Source: Luscinia megarhynchos (lineage: Eukaryota; Chordata; Aves; Passeriformes; Turdidae). From it: a stretch of 64,000 bases of DNA. The notes under the pieces were generated by a model that did no database searches, was not told the origin of the DNA, and was given only the letters and a program-made list of their open reading frames with translations. Of this stretch, positions 12,114 through 24,364 are shown piece after piece. Made by a program: the position numbers and the translations under genes. The stretch is taken from contig JAPFBE010000070.1 of NCBI GenBank assembly GCA_034336665.1, forward strand, positions 124,001-188,000, given 5' to 3'. Each line of letters starts with the position of its first letter. The first letter of the stretch is position 1.

Positions 12114-13990
12114 GTGGGACCCCGAAATGGGATCTCCAAAATGGGATCCCCAAAATGGGATCTCCAAAATGGGATCCCCAAAGTGGGGTCTGAGGTGGGA
12201 TCCCCAAAATGGGATCTGAGGTGGGATCCGAAAATGGGATCCCCAAAGTGGGATCTGAGGTGGGATCCAAAAATGGGATCCCCAAAGTGGGATCCCCAAA
12301 GTGGGATCTCCAAAATGGGATCCCCAAACCAGGATCCGAGGCGGGAACCCCAAAATGGGATCCCCAAAGTGGGATCCCCAAAATGGGATCCCCAAAATGG
12401 GATCCACAGGGTGGGGGCTGAGGTGGGACCCCAAAATGGGATCCCCAAAGTGGGATCCCCAAAGTGGGGTCTGAGGTGGGATCCAGAAATGGGAACTGAG
12501 GTGGGGTCTAAAAATGGGATCCCCAAAATGGGATCTGAGGTGGGATCCCCAAAATGGGATCCCCAAAATGGGATCCCCAAAGAGGGATCCCCAAAGTGGG
12601 GTCTGAGGTGGGCCCCCAAAATGGGGACTGAGGTGGGGTCCAAAAATGGGATCCCCAAAATGGGATCCCCAAAATGGGATCTGAGGCGGGGACCCCAAAA
12701 TGGGATCCCCAAACTGGGATCCCCAAAATGGGCTCACCAAAATGGGAACTGAGGTGGGATCCAAAAATGGGATCCCCAAAATGGGATCCCCAAAACAGGA
12801 TCTGAGGAGGGAACCCCAAAATGGGATCTCCAAAGTGGGATCTGAGGTGGGGACCCCAAAATGGGATCCCCAAAATGGGATCTGAGGTGGGACCCCAAAA
12901 TGGGATCCCCAAAATGGGATCTGAGGTGGGATCCCAAAATGGGATCCCCAAAATGGGATCCCCAAAACAGGATCTGAGGAGGGAACCCCAAAATGGGATC
13001 TCCAAAGTGGGATCTGAGGTGGGGACCCCAAAATGGGATCCCCAAAATGGGATCTGAGGTGGGGACCCCAAAATGGGATCCCCAAATGGGATCTGAGGTG
13101 GGATCCAAAAATGGGATCCCCAAAATGGGATCCCCAAAATGGGATCTGAGGTGGGATCCAAAAATGGGATCCTCAAAATGGGATCCCCAAAATGGGATCT
13201 GAGGTGGGATCCAAAAATGGGATCCCCAAAATGGGATCCCCAAAATGGGATCTGAGGTGGGATCCCCAAAATGGGATCTGAGGTGGGGACCCCAAAATGG
13301 GATCCCCAAAATGGGATCTGAGGTGGGACCCCAAAATGGGATCCCCAAAATGGGATCTGAGGTGGGATCCAAAAATGGGATCCCCAAAATGGGATCCCCA
13401 AAGTGGGATCTCCAAAATGGGATCTCCAAAATGGGATCTGAGGTGGGATCCCAGCATAAGATCCTAAAATGGGATCCCCTAAATTGGGATCCCCAGAGTG
13501 GGATCTGAGGTGGGACCCCGAAATGGGATCCCCAAAATGGGATCTGAGGTGGGATCTGAAAATGGGATCCCCAAAGTGGGATCCCCAAAATGGGAACTGA
13601 GGTGGGGACCCCAAAATGGGATCCCCAAAATGGGATCACCAAAATGGGGATCTGAGATGGGATCCCCAAAATGGGATCTGAGGTGGGGTCCCCTAAAATG
13701 GGGATCCCCCAAAATGGGATCTGAGGTGGGATCCAAAAATGGGATCCCCAAAATGGGGTCTGAGGTGGGATCCCCAAAATGGGAACTGAGGTGGGACCCC
13801 AAAATGGGATCCCCAAAATGGGATCTGAGGTGGGATTCGAAAATGGGATCCCCAAAATGGGATCCACAAAGTGGGGTCTGAGGTGGGATCCAAAAATGGG
13901 ATCCCCAAAATGGGGTCTGAGGTGGGATCCCCAAAATGGGAACTGAGGTGGGACCCCAAAATGGGATCCCCAAAATGGGATCCCCAAAAT
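12114..13990. repeat. GGGATCCCCAAAAT array in intron C-D
   Basis: A ~14-15-bp unit (AAAATGGGATCCCC) alternates with CTGAGGTGGGATCC and CTGAGGTGGGGACC, making a second-order unit of ~40-70 bp. The palindrome GGGATCCC recurs over a hundred times. No exon-edge copy is seen. The array ends with TTAGATCCAAATTGGG before the composition switches to T/G-rich. Confidence 0.92.
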
Positions 13991-16130
13991 TAGATCCAAA
14001 TTGGGATTTTTTTGGGGGGTGATTTTTCGGGGTGATTTTTCTGCTGATTTTTTGGGGATTTTTGGTGATTTTTGGGATTCTTTCTGTAGTGATTTTTGTG
14101 GATCTTTGGGGGATTTTTTCTAGATTATTTGGGTCTTTTTCTGGCACTTTTGGGGGTTTTCTCGGTCTCACCTGTTTTTCCCCTCCCAGCATCGACAGCT
14201 TGACACTGCCACATGGTAGTAGCTAAATAGAGAATCTTTGGAGGATTTCTTGTGGTTTTTTCCGGGGATCTTTTCTGGCGATCTTTTGGGATTTTTCATG
14301 ATCTTTTGGGGATCTTTGGGGAGATCTTCTGGGGATTATTTTGGGATCTTTTCTAGTGATTTTTCCTCGACACTCTTTTGGGATCTTTCCATGGCATCTT
14401 TTGAGGATCTTGGGGGATCTTTCTGGGAGATTATTTTGGAATTTTCATGATTCTTCACGTGATTTTTGGAGGTTTTTTCTGGAGATTTTTTGGGATTTTT
14501 CTGGCGATTTTTCTGGCGATTTTCTCGGGGATTTTCCTGGTGATTTTTCTCGGGATTTTTGGGGCTTTTGAGGGGGATTTTTCTGGAGATTTTTTGAGGA
14601 TTTTGGGGGGGATTTTTCTGGGGATTATTTTGGGATCTTTTTCCTAGTGATTTTTCCTCGATTTCTTTTGACGATTTTTTGAGGATCGCTTTCCTGGAGA
14701 TTTTTTGGGATTTTTGATGATTTTTAAAGACCATTTTTCTTGGTGATTTTTCCTGGCGATTTTTCTGGGGATTTTTTTAGGTTTTTATGATTTCTTCTAG
14801 TGATTTTTATGCATTTTTCTGGGTATTTCTGGGAGATTTTTTGGGGGATTTTTGGCGATTTTTTTTTATTTCTTCGGGATTTTTTGGGGATTTTCTCGGG
14901 GTCTCACCTCTTTTTTCCCCCTCCCCAGCATCAAGCGCAGCGACTGCTACATGGTGTGGGGGTTAAATAGGAGAATTTTGGGGCGGATTTTCCTGGCGAT
15001 TTTTGGGGGATTTTTGGTGATTTTACTGGTGATTTTTTGGGGGATTTTTTTGGGGATTTTTCTGGTGATTTTTCTCGGGATTTTTTGGGATTTTTCTGGC
15101 GATTTTTTGGGGATTTTGGGGGGATTTTTCTGGGGATTATTTTGGGATTTTTTCTGGTGATTTTTCTGGGGGTTTTTTTGATGATTTTTCTGGAGATTTT
15201 TTGGCGATTTTTCGGCGAATTTTTCTGAGGACTTTTCTGGGGATTTTCTCGGGATTTTTTTAGGATTTTTCTGGCGATTTTTTTAGGATTTTTCTGGCGA
15301 TTTTTCTGGGGATTATTTTGGGATTTTCCTGGTGATTTTTTGGGGGGATTTTTCTCGGATTTTTTTTGAGGATTTTTCTGGCGATTTTTTGGCGGTTTTT
15401 TTCGAGATTTTTTGGGCGATTTTTTTTCTTTCTTCGCGATTATTTTGAGGATTTTTCTGGGGATTATTTTGGGATTTTTCTGGCGATTTTTTTGGGATTT
15501 TCTCGGGGGTCTCACCTGTTTTTCCCCCTCCCCAGCATCAAGCGCAGCGACTGCTACATGGTGTGGGGGTTAAATAGGAGAATTTTGGGGCGGAGTTTTC
15601 TGGCGATTTTTTGGGGATTTTTTGGAGGATTTTTGGGGCGATTTTTTGGGGGATTTTTCTGGTGATTTTTTGAGGATTTTGGGGGGGATTTTTCTGGGGA
15701 TTATTTTGGGATTTTCCTGGTGATTTTTCTCGGGGTTTTTTTGAGAATTTTTCTGGCGATTTTTTGGAATTTTTCTCTCGATTTTTTGGGGATTATGGGG
15801 GGGATTTTTCTGGGGATTATTTTGGGATTTTTCTGGTGATTTTTCTGGCGATTTTTTTAGGATTTTGGGGGGGATTTTTCTGGGGATTTTTTTAGGATTT
15901 TCCTGGTGATTTTTCTCGGGATTTTTTTAGGATTTTTCCGGGATTTTTGTGGTGATTTTTTGGGGGATTTTTCAGGTGATTTTTTGGGGGGATTTTTCTC
16001 GGGATTTTTTTGAGGATTTTTCTGGCGATTTTTTGGGGATTTATCTCGGGGTTTTTTTAGCGGTTTTTTTTTTCTGGCGATTTTTTGGGGGATTTTCTCG
16101 GGGGTCTCACCTCTTTTTCCCCCTCCCCAG
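13991..16130 (+). repeat. T/G-rich GATTTTTCTGGGGATTTT array with 3 copies of the exon D acceptor edge
   Basis: A loosely periodic array of GATTTTTCTGGCGATTTTTT and GGGGATTTTT units. Partial copies of exon D start at about 14190, 14929 and 15536, after TTTTTCCCCCTCCCCAG-like acceptors. Each runs CATCAAGCGCAGCGACTGCT-ACATGGTGTGGGGG and then switches to TTAAATAGGAG. The first copy is strongly diverged (CATCGACAGCTTGACACTGC). The complete exon is at 16131; copies are ~600-740 bp apart, so this array has a large second-order unit. Confidence 0.88.
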
Positions 16131-16297
16131 CATCAAGCGCAGCGACTGCTACATGGTGTGGGGGGGGGAGTTCGCCGCCCCCGCCCAGCAGGCGCGGGTC
16201 ACCCACGCTGACCTGGTCATCGGCTGCCTGGTGGACCTGGCCACGGGGGCTGATGACCTTCACCGCCAACGGCAAGGAGATCAACACCTTCTTCCAG
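16131..16297 (+). CDS. RYR1: RYR1 exon D: SPRY3, [15 protein letters not shown]...
   Basis: After a strong acceptor (CCCCCTCCCCAG) it reads [20 protein letters not shown], then [19 protein letters not shown]. It continues as [16 protein letters not shown] only if one G of ACGGGGGCTGATG (near 16246) is dropped, so there is a one-base insertion in a G run. The length of 167 nt is one over the expected 166. The donor CTTCCAG|GTGAGC opens the array that follows and matches the unit of that array. This exon completes most of the SPRY3 beta-sandwich. Confidence 0.93.
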
Positions 16298-17767
16298 GTG
16301 AGCCCGCACCTGCCCAGGTGAGAATTTGGGTGGGGACCCTGCCCAGGTGAGCCCAGACCCTGCCCAGGTGAGCTCAGACCCTCCCCAGGTGAGATTTTGG
16401 GTGGGGTCCCTGCCCAGGTGAGCTCAGACCCTGCCCAGGTGAGCTCAGACCCTCCCCAGGTGAGCTCAGACCCTCCCCAGGTGAGCTCCAGACCCTCCCC
16501 AGGTGAGCCCAGACACTCCCCAGGTGAGCCCAGACCCTGCCCAGGTGAGCTCAGACCCTCCCCAGGTGAGCTCAGACCCTCCCCAGGTGAGCTCAGACCC
16601 TCCCCAGGTGAGCTCAGACCCTCCCCAGGTGAGCCCAGACCCTCCCCAGGTGAGCTCAGACCCTCCCCAGGTGAGCCCAGACCCTCCCCAGGTGAGCTCA
16701 GACCCTCCCTCAGGTGAGCTCAAACCCTCCTCAGGTGAGCTCAGACCCTCCCTCAGGTGAGCCCAGACCCTCCTCAGGTGAGCCCAGACCCTCCCCAGGT
16801 GAGCCCAGACCCTGCCCAGGTGAGCTCAAACCCTCCTCAGGTGAGCCCAGACCCTCCTCAGGTGAGCCCAAACCCTCCCCAGGTGAGCTCAGACCCTCCC
16901 CCAGATGAGCTCAGACCCTGCCCAGGTGAGCTCAGACCCTCCCCAGGTGAGCTCAGACCCTCCCCCAGGTGAGTTCAGACCCTCCCCAGGTGAGCCCAGA
17001 CCCTCCCCCAGGTGAGCTCAGACCCTCCCCAGGTGAGCTCAGACCCTCCCCAGGTGAGCCCAGACCCTCCCCAGGTGAGCCCAGACCCTCCCCCAGGTGA
17101 GCTCAGACCCTGCCCAGGTGAGCCCAGACCCTCCCAGGTGAGCTCAGACCCTCCCCAGGTGAGCTCAGACCCTCCCCAGGTGAGCTCAGACCCTCCCCCA
17201 GGTGAGCCCAGACCCTCCCCAGGTGAGCCCAGACCCTCCCCCAGGTGAGCTCAGACCCTGCCCAGGTGAGCCCAGACCCTCCCCAGGTGAGCTCAGACCC
17301 TCCCCAGGTGAGCTCAGACCCTGCCCAGGTGAGCCCAGACCCTCCCCAGATGAGCTCAGACCCTCCCCAGGTGAGCTCAGACCCTCCCCAGGTGAGCTCA
17401 GACCCTCCCCAGGTGAGCCCAGACCCTGCCCAGGTGAGCCCAGACCCTCCCCAGGTGAGCTCAGACCCTGCCCAGGTGAGCTCAGACCCTCCCCAGGTGA
17501 GATTTTTGGTGTTCCCAGGTGAGGTTTTGGGGTGGGGTCCCTCCTCAGGTGAGGTTTTGAGGGTCCCAGGTGAGATTTGGGGGGTTCCTAGGTAAGATTT
17601 GGGGTTCCCAGGTGAGATTTTGGGTGGAGATCCATCCCCCGGTGAGATTTTGGGGGTCCCAGGTGAGATTTGGGGGTCCCAGGTGAGATTTGGGGGTCCC
17701 AGGTGAGATTTTGGGGGTCCCGGCCCACGCTGGGGGTCTCACAGCAGAATTTGGGTTTTTGGCACAG
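16298..17767 (+). repeat. Array of ~20-bp CCCTCCCCAG|GTGAGC units (tandem splice-site motifs)
   Basis: From the exon D donor to about 17510 the unit TCAGACCCTCCCCAGGTGAGC repeats some 55-60 times with small variants (CCTGCCCAG, CCTCAG). From 17510 to 17767 longer GAGATTTTGGGGGTCCCAGGT units follow. Every unit joins a pyrimidine tract plus AG directly to a near-perfect donor (CAG|GTGAG), so each is at once an acceptor and a donor, like a recursive-splicing ratchet point. No exon body lies between them. Confidence 0.92.
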
Positions 17768-17854
17768 GTGGAGCCCAACACCAAACTGTTCCCGGCGGTG
17801 TTCGTGCAGCCCACCACCCAAAACGTGCTGCAGTTCGAGCTGGGCAAGCTCAAG
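17768..17854 (+). CDS. RYR1: RYR1 exon [21 protein letters not shown]...
   Basis: Intact: exactly 29 codons, [29 protein letters not shown], phase 0 at both ends. This is the end of SPRY3 and its link into the junctional solenoid. The acceptor is TTTTTGGCACAG and the donor is [21 protein letters not shown] and QFELGK are strongly conserved in RyRs. No copies of this exon's edges were found in either flanking intron. Confidence 0.95.
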
Positions 17855-18824
17855 GTGAGAATAATCAATTAGAGTTTATCACATTTTATTCTATTCTATT
17901 CTATTCTATTCTATTCTATTCTATTCTATTCTATTCTATTCTATTCTATTCTATTCTATTCTATTCTATTCTATTCTATTCTATTCTATTCTATTCTATT
18001 CTATTCTATTCTATTCTATTCTATTCTATTCTATTTCATTATATTGTATTAAATTCTCTCCCATTCCCAGAACATCATGCCCATTATTTCACATTAAATT
18101 CCATTCTATTCTATTAAATTACATTTTATTCTATCAAATCCTCCCCAGAACATCATGCCCATTATTTTAAATTCTATTCTATTCTATTCTATTCAATTAT
18201 ATTTTATTCCATCGAATCCTCCCCCGCAGAACATCATGCCCATTATGTTAATTACATTACAATATATTTTATTAAATTTTATTATATTATATTACATTTG
18301 AATAAATTCTGTCCCATTCCCAGAACATCATGCCCATTATTTTATAATAAATTCTATTCTATTCTATTCTATTCTATTCTATTCTATTCTATTCTATTCT
18401 ATTCTATTCTATTCTATTCTATTCTATTCTATTCTATTCTATTCTATTCTATTCTATTCTATTCTATTCTATTCTATTAAATTCTCTCCCCCCCAGAACA
18501 TCATTCCCATTCTTTCACACTAAATTCCATTCTATTCTGTTAAATTATATTTTATTCCATTAAATTCTCCCCCATTCCCAGAACATCAAGCCCATTATTT
18601 CATACTAAATTCCATTCTAATCCATTAAATTACATTTTATTCCATCGAATCCTCCCCCGCAGAACATCATGCCCATTATATTAAATTCTATTCTATTCTA
18701 TTCTATTAAATTATATTTTATTCCATCGAATCCTCCCCCGCAGAACACCATGCCCATTATTTCACATTAAATTCCATTCTAATCCATTAAATTACATTTT
18801 ATTTCATTAAATTCCCCCCCGCAG
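17855..18824 (+). repeat. TTCTA pentanucleotide array with 8 copies of the exon F acceptor edge
   Basis: Long pure runs of TTCTA occur at ~17886-18035 and ~18345-18478, with diverged ATTAAATTACATTTTATTCC stretches between. Eight partial copies of the exon F start, (C)CCCCGCAG|AACATCATGCCCATTAT, begin near 18071, 18149, 18230, 18324, 18497, 18582, 18663 and 18744. Each keeps about 15 exon bases and ends at CCCATTAT or a variant, where the true exon reads CCGATCTC. Spacing is mostly 78-95 bp. Confidence 0.92.
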
Positions 18825-19051
18825 AACATCATGCCGATCTCGGCCGCCATGTTCAGCAGCGAGCGGCAGAACCCGGCGCCGCAGTGCCCGCCCCGGCTGC
18901 TGATCCAGCACCTGAGCCCCGTCAGCTGGAGCCGCCTGCCGGGGGCGCAGCTGAGCGTGGAGAGCGCGCGCCTGGGCGAGCGCCAGGGCTGGGCCGTGGA
19001 GTGCAGCCAGCCCCTGCAGATGATGGCGCTGCACATCCCCGAGGAGGACAG
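18825..19051 (+). CDS. RYR1: RYR1 exon [21 protein letters not shown]...
   Basis: Intact: 227 nt, 75 codons plus two bases. It reads [60 protein letters not shown] and [16 protein letters not shown], the last Arg split. [23 protein letters not shown] and MALHIPEE are RyR1 signatures just after SPRY3. The acceptor is CCCCCCCGCAG and the donor GGACAG|GTGGGC. A partial copy of its last ~80 bases lies 1.1 kb downstream at 20066-20143. Confidence 0.95.
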
Positions 19052-21024
19052 GTGGGCACACCTGGGGGCACCTGGGACACACCTGGGTACACCTGGGTAC
19101 AGCCCGAGTACACCTGGGTACACCTGGGTACACCTGGAGACAGCCAGGGCACAGACAGGACACACCTGGGCACACCTGGGTACACCTGGGACACACCTGG
19201 GTACACCTGGGGGCACCCTGGGGCACACCTGGGTACACCTGAGTACACCTGGGACACAGCTGGGTACACCTGGAGACAGCCAGGGCACAGCCAGAGACAG
19301 CCAGGGTACGTCTAGGTACAGCCAGGACACACCTGGACACACCTGGGGCACACCTGGGTACACCTGGATACACCTGAGTACACCTGGGACACACCTAGGT
19401 ACACCTGGGAACAGCCCGAGTACACCTAGATACACCTGGGCACACCAGGGTGCACCTGGGACACACTTGAGTACACCTGGGCACACCTGGGTGCACCTGG
19501 GTACACCTGGGACACACCTGAGTACACCTGGGACGCACCTGGGTACACCTGGGTACACCTGGGTACACCTGGGGGACAGCCCGAGTACACCTGGGTACAC
19601 CCTGAGTACACCTGGGTACAGCCCTGAGTACACCTGGGTACACCTGGGACACACCTGAGTACACCTGGGTACACCTGGAGACAGACAGGGCACAGCCAGG
19701 GACACACCTGGGCACACCTGAGTACACCTGGGTACACCTGGGACACACCTGAGTACACCTGGGTACACCTGAGGCACCTGGGACACACCTGAGTACAGCC
19801 TGGGTACACCTGAGTACACCTGGGTACACCTGGGGACAGCCAGGGCACAGCCAGAGACAGCCAGGGCAGATCTAGGTACAGCCAGGGACACACCTGGGCA
19901 CACCTGGGTACACCTGGGTACACCTGGATACACCTGGGTACACCTGAGTACAGCCTGAGTACACCTGGGTACAGCTGGAGACAGCCAGGACACATCTAGG
20001 TACAGCCAGGACACACCTGGGCACACCTGGGCACACCTGGGCACACCTGCGGGGCTATGGCTGGCGTGGAGCTAGGCCTGGCTGGGCCGTGGAGTGCAGC
20101 CAGCCCCTGCAGATGATGGCATGCACATCCCCGAGGAGGACAGGTGGGCACACCTGGGGCACCTGGGACACACCTGGGCACACCTGGGTACACCTGGGCA
20201 CACCTGAGTACAGCTGGGTACACGTGGAGACAGCCAGGGCACAGCCAGAGACAGCCAGGGCAGATCTAGGTACAGCCAGGACACACCTGGGCACACCTGG
20301 GACACACCTGGGTACACCTGAGTACACCTGGGTACACCTGGGACACACCTGAGTACACCTGGGTACACCTGGGTACACCTGGGCACACCTGGGGGCACCT
20401 GGGTACACCTGGAGACAGCCAGGGCACAGCCAGGGACACACCTGAGCACACCTGAGCACACCTGAGCACAACCAGGACACACCTGGGCACACCTGAGTAC
20501 AGCCTGAGTACACCTGGGTACACCTGGGGGCACCTGGGTACACCTGGGTACACCTGGAGACAGACAGGGCACAGCCAGAGACAGCCAGGGCACATCTAGG
20601 GTACAGCCAGGACACACCTGGGACACATCTGAGTACACCTGAGTACACCTGGGCACACCTGGGACACACCTAGGGTACACCTGGAGACAGCCAAGGCCCA
20701 GCCAGGACACACCTGGGTACACCTGGGTACACCTGGAGACAGCCTGAGTACACCTGGGTACACCTGGGACACACCTGGGTACACCTGGGTGCACCTGGGA
20801 CACACCTAGGTACACCTGGGTACAGACCGAGTACACCTGGGCACACCTGGGACACACCTGGGTACACCTGGAGACAGCCTGAGTACACCTGGGCACACCT
20901 GGAGACACCCAGGGCACATCTAGGTACAGCCAGGACACACCTGGGCACACCTGGAGACACCCAGGCACACCTTGCTGACCTCCCCCACCTGACCCCCTCC
21001 CCAAATTCCCGCCTTCCTTCACAG
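19052..21024 (+). repeat. CACACCTGGGTA array with one copy of the exon F donor edge
   Basis: A 12-bp (CACCTGGGTACA) and 9-10-bp unit array, with AGACAGCCAGGGCACAGCC and GTACAGCCAGGACACACC insertions recurring every ~150-300 bp. At about 20066-20143 it contains the end of exon F (CTGGGCCGTGGAGTGCAGCC through GAGGAGGACAG) followed by GTGGGCACACC, exactly as at the true donor. Hundreds of CACCTG E-box hexamers are present. The array ends at the first exon G acceptor copy (21025). Confidence 0.93.
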
Positions 21025-24000
21025 GTGCATCGACATCCTGGAGCCGTGGGAGCGCCAGGACCTGCTGCAGTTCCACTGCCACACCTGGGGGCACACCTGG
21101 GCACACCTGGGCACACCTGGGGGCTCACTCAGGGCACACCTGGGACACACCTGACCCCAAATTCTCGCCTTCCTTCACAGTTGCATCGACATCCTGGAGC
21201 TGTGGGAGCGCCAGGACCTGCTGCAGTTCCACTGCCACACCTGGGGCACACCTGGGGCACACCTGGGCACACCTGGGTCACATACAGGCAAACTCAGGGC
21301 ACACCTGGGACACACCTGGACACACCTGACCCCAAATTCTCCCTCCCCACAGGTGCATCGACATCCTGGAGCTGTGGGAGCGCCAGGAGCTGCTGCAGTT
21401 CCACTGCCACACCTGGGGCACACCTGGGCACACCTGGGCACACCTGGGGCACACACAGAGAAACTCAAGGCACACCTGGGACACACCTGATCACACCTGA
21501 CCCCCAAATATTTTTTTCCCGCCAGGTGCATCGACATCCTGGAGCTGTGGGAGCGCCAGGACCTGCTGCAGTTCCACTGCCACACCTGGGCACACCTGGG
21601 GCACACTCAGAACCAGTCAGGACACATAAGGGCACACCTGAGGCACACCTGGGGCATACCTGGGACACACCTGACCCCCAAATTTTGTTTCCCCACAGGT
21701 GCATCGACATCCTGAGCTGTGGGAGCGCCCTGGGAGCTGCTGCAGTTCCACTGCCACACCTGGGCACACCTGGGCACACCTGGGCACACCTGGGCACACC
21801 TGGGCACACTCAGGGGCTCACCTGGGGCACACTCAGGGAATCTCAGTGCACACCTGGGACACACCTGACCCCAAATTCTCCCTCCCCACAGGTGTATCGA
21901 CATCCTGGAGCTGTGGGAGCGCCAGGACCTGCTGCAGTTCCACTGCCACACCTGGGCACACCTGGGGCACACCTGGGTCACACTCAGGGCACACACAGGG
22001 ACTCTCAGGAGCACACCTGGTCACACCTGACCCCCAAATTTTGTTTCCCCACAGGTGTATCGACATCCTGGAGCTGTGGGAGCTTTCAGGAGCTGCTGCA
22101 GTTCCACTGCCACACCTGGGGCACACCTGGGGCACACCTGGGCACACCTGGGCACACCTGGGTCACATACAGGCAAACTCAAGGCACACCTGGGACACAC
22201 CTGATCACACCTGACCCCAAATATTTTTTTCCCCGCCAGGTGTATCGACATCCTGGAGCTGTGGGAGCGCCAGGACCTGCTGCAGTTCCACTGCCACACC
22301 TGGGCACACCTGGGGCACACCTGGGGCACACACAGAGAAACTCAAGACACACCTGGGACACACACCTGGTCACACCTGACCCCAAATTTTATTTTTCCTC
22401 CCCCACAGGTGCATCGACATCCTGGAGCTGTGGGAGCGCCAGGACCTGCTGCAGTTCCACTGCCACACCTGGGCACACCTGGGCACACCTGGGCACACCT
22501 GGGCACACCTGGGCACACCTGGGGCTCACTCAGGGCACACCTGGGACACACCTGACCCCCAAATTCCCTGCCTTCCTTCACAGGTGCATCGACATCCTGG
22601 AGCTGTGGGAGCGCCAGGAGCTGCTGCAGTTCCACTGCCACACCTGGGGCACACCTGGGCACACCTGGGCACACCTGGGTCACATACAGGCAAACTCAAG
22701 GCACACCTGGGACACACCTGATCACACCTGACCCCAATTTTTCCCTCCCCACAGGTGCATCGACATCCTGGAGCTGTGGGAGGCGCTAGGACCTGCTGCA
22801 GTTCCACTGCCACACCTGGGCACACCTGGGGCTCACACAGAGGAACTCAGGACACACCTGGGACACACCTGGTCACACCTGACCCCCAAATTTTGTTTCC
22901 CCACAGGTGCATCGACATCCTGGAGCTGTGGGAGCGCCAGGAGCTGCTGCAGTTCCACTGCCACACCTGGGGCACACCTGGGCACACCTGGGCACACCTG
23001 GGGGCTCACAGAGGAACTCAGGACACACCTGGGACACACCTGATCACACCTGACCCCAAATATTTTTTTCCCGCCAGGTGCATCGACATCCTGGAGCTGT
23101 GGGAGCGCCAGGACCTGCTGCAGTTCCACTGCCACACCTGGGCACAGCTGGGGCACACCTAGCTCACTCCCAGGGCACACCTGGGACACACCTGACCCCA
23201 AATTCTCGCCTTTCCTTCACAGGTGCATCGACATCCTGGAGCTGTGGGAGCGCCAGGACCTGCTGCAGTTCCACTGCCACACCTGGGCACACCTGGGCAC
23301 ACCCTGGGCACACCTGGGTCACATACAGGCAAACTCAAGGCACACCTGGGACACACCTGATCACACCTGACCCCAATTTTTCCCCTCCCCACAGGTGCAT
23401 CGACATCCTGGAGCTGTGGGAGTGCCAGGACCTGCTGCAGTTCCACTGCCACACCTGGGCACACCTGGGGGCTCACACAGAGGAACTCAGGACACACCTG
23501 GGACACACCTGGTCACACCTGACCCCAAATTTTGTTTCCCCACAGGTGCATCGACATCCTGGAGCTGTGGGAGCGCCAGGAGCTGCTGCAGTTCCACTGC
23601 CACACCTGGGCACACCTGGGCACACCTGGGCACACCTGGGGCTCACACAGAGGGAACTCAGGACACACCTGGGACACACCTGATCACACCTGACCCCCAA
23701 ATATTTTTGTTTCCGCCAGGTGCATCGACATCCTGAGCTGTGGGAGCGCCAGGACCTGCTGCAGTTCCACTGCCACACCTGGGCACAGCTGGGCACACCT
23801 GGGGCTCACTCAGGGCACACACCTGGGACACACCTGACCCCCAAATTCCCGCCTTCCTTCACAGGTGCATCGACATCCTGGAGCTGTGGGAGCGCCGGGA
23901 GCTGCTGCAGTTCCACTGCCACACCTGGGCACACCTGGGGCACACCTGTAAGGGCTCACTCAGGGGCACACCTGGGACACACCTGACCCCAAATTCCCGC

Positions 24001-24364
24001 CTTTCCCTTCACAGTTGCATCGACATCCTGGAGCTGTGGGAGCTGGAGCTGCTGCAGTTCCACTGCCACACCTGGGCACACCTGGGCACACCTGGGCACA
24101 CCTGGGCACACTCAGAACCAGTCAGGACACATAAGGGCACACCTGAGGCACACCTGGGACACACCTGGTCACACCTGACCCCCAAATTTTGTTCCCCCAC
24201 AGGTGTGCATTGACATCCTGGAGCTGTGGAGCGCCAGGACCTGCTGCAGTTCCACCGCCACACCTGGGCACACCTGGGCACACCTGGGTCACATACAGGC
24301 AAACTCAAGGCACACCTGGGACACACCTGATCACACCTGAACCCCAAATATTTTTTCCCGCCAG
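21025..24364 (+). repeat. 20 tandem copies of the exon G acceptor edge, with a four-unit higher-order repeat
   Basis: Each ~145-190-bp unit (mean 167) has an acceptor, about 58 bases of exon G (GTGCATCGACATCCTGGAGC through TTCCACTGCCACAC) and then CTGGGCACACCTGGG intron sequence. Copies start near 21025, 21181, 21353, 21526, 21700, 21892, 22055, 22240, 22410, 22584, 22755, 22906, 23078, 23222, 23395, 23547, 23720, 23865, 24015 and 24202; the full exon is at 24365. Four acceptor types recur in fixed order from 22584 on: CCTTCCTTCACAG, TCCCTCCCCACAG, TTTGTTTCCCCACAG and TATTTTTTTCCCGCCAG. Confidence 0.95.

Noticed and set aside
12114..13990. Repeated GGGATCCC palindromes as a protein-binding or recombination site array
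   Set aside because: The palindrome is simply the seam of the 14-bp unit. There is no independent support for a site function.
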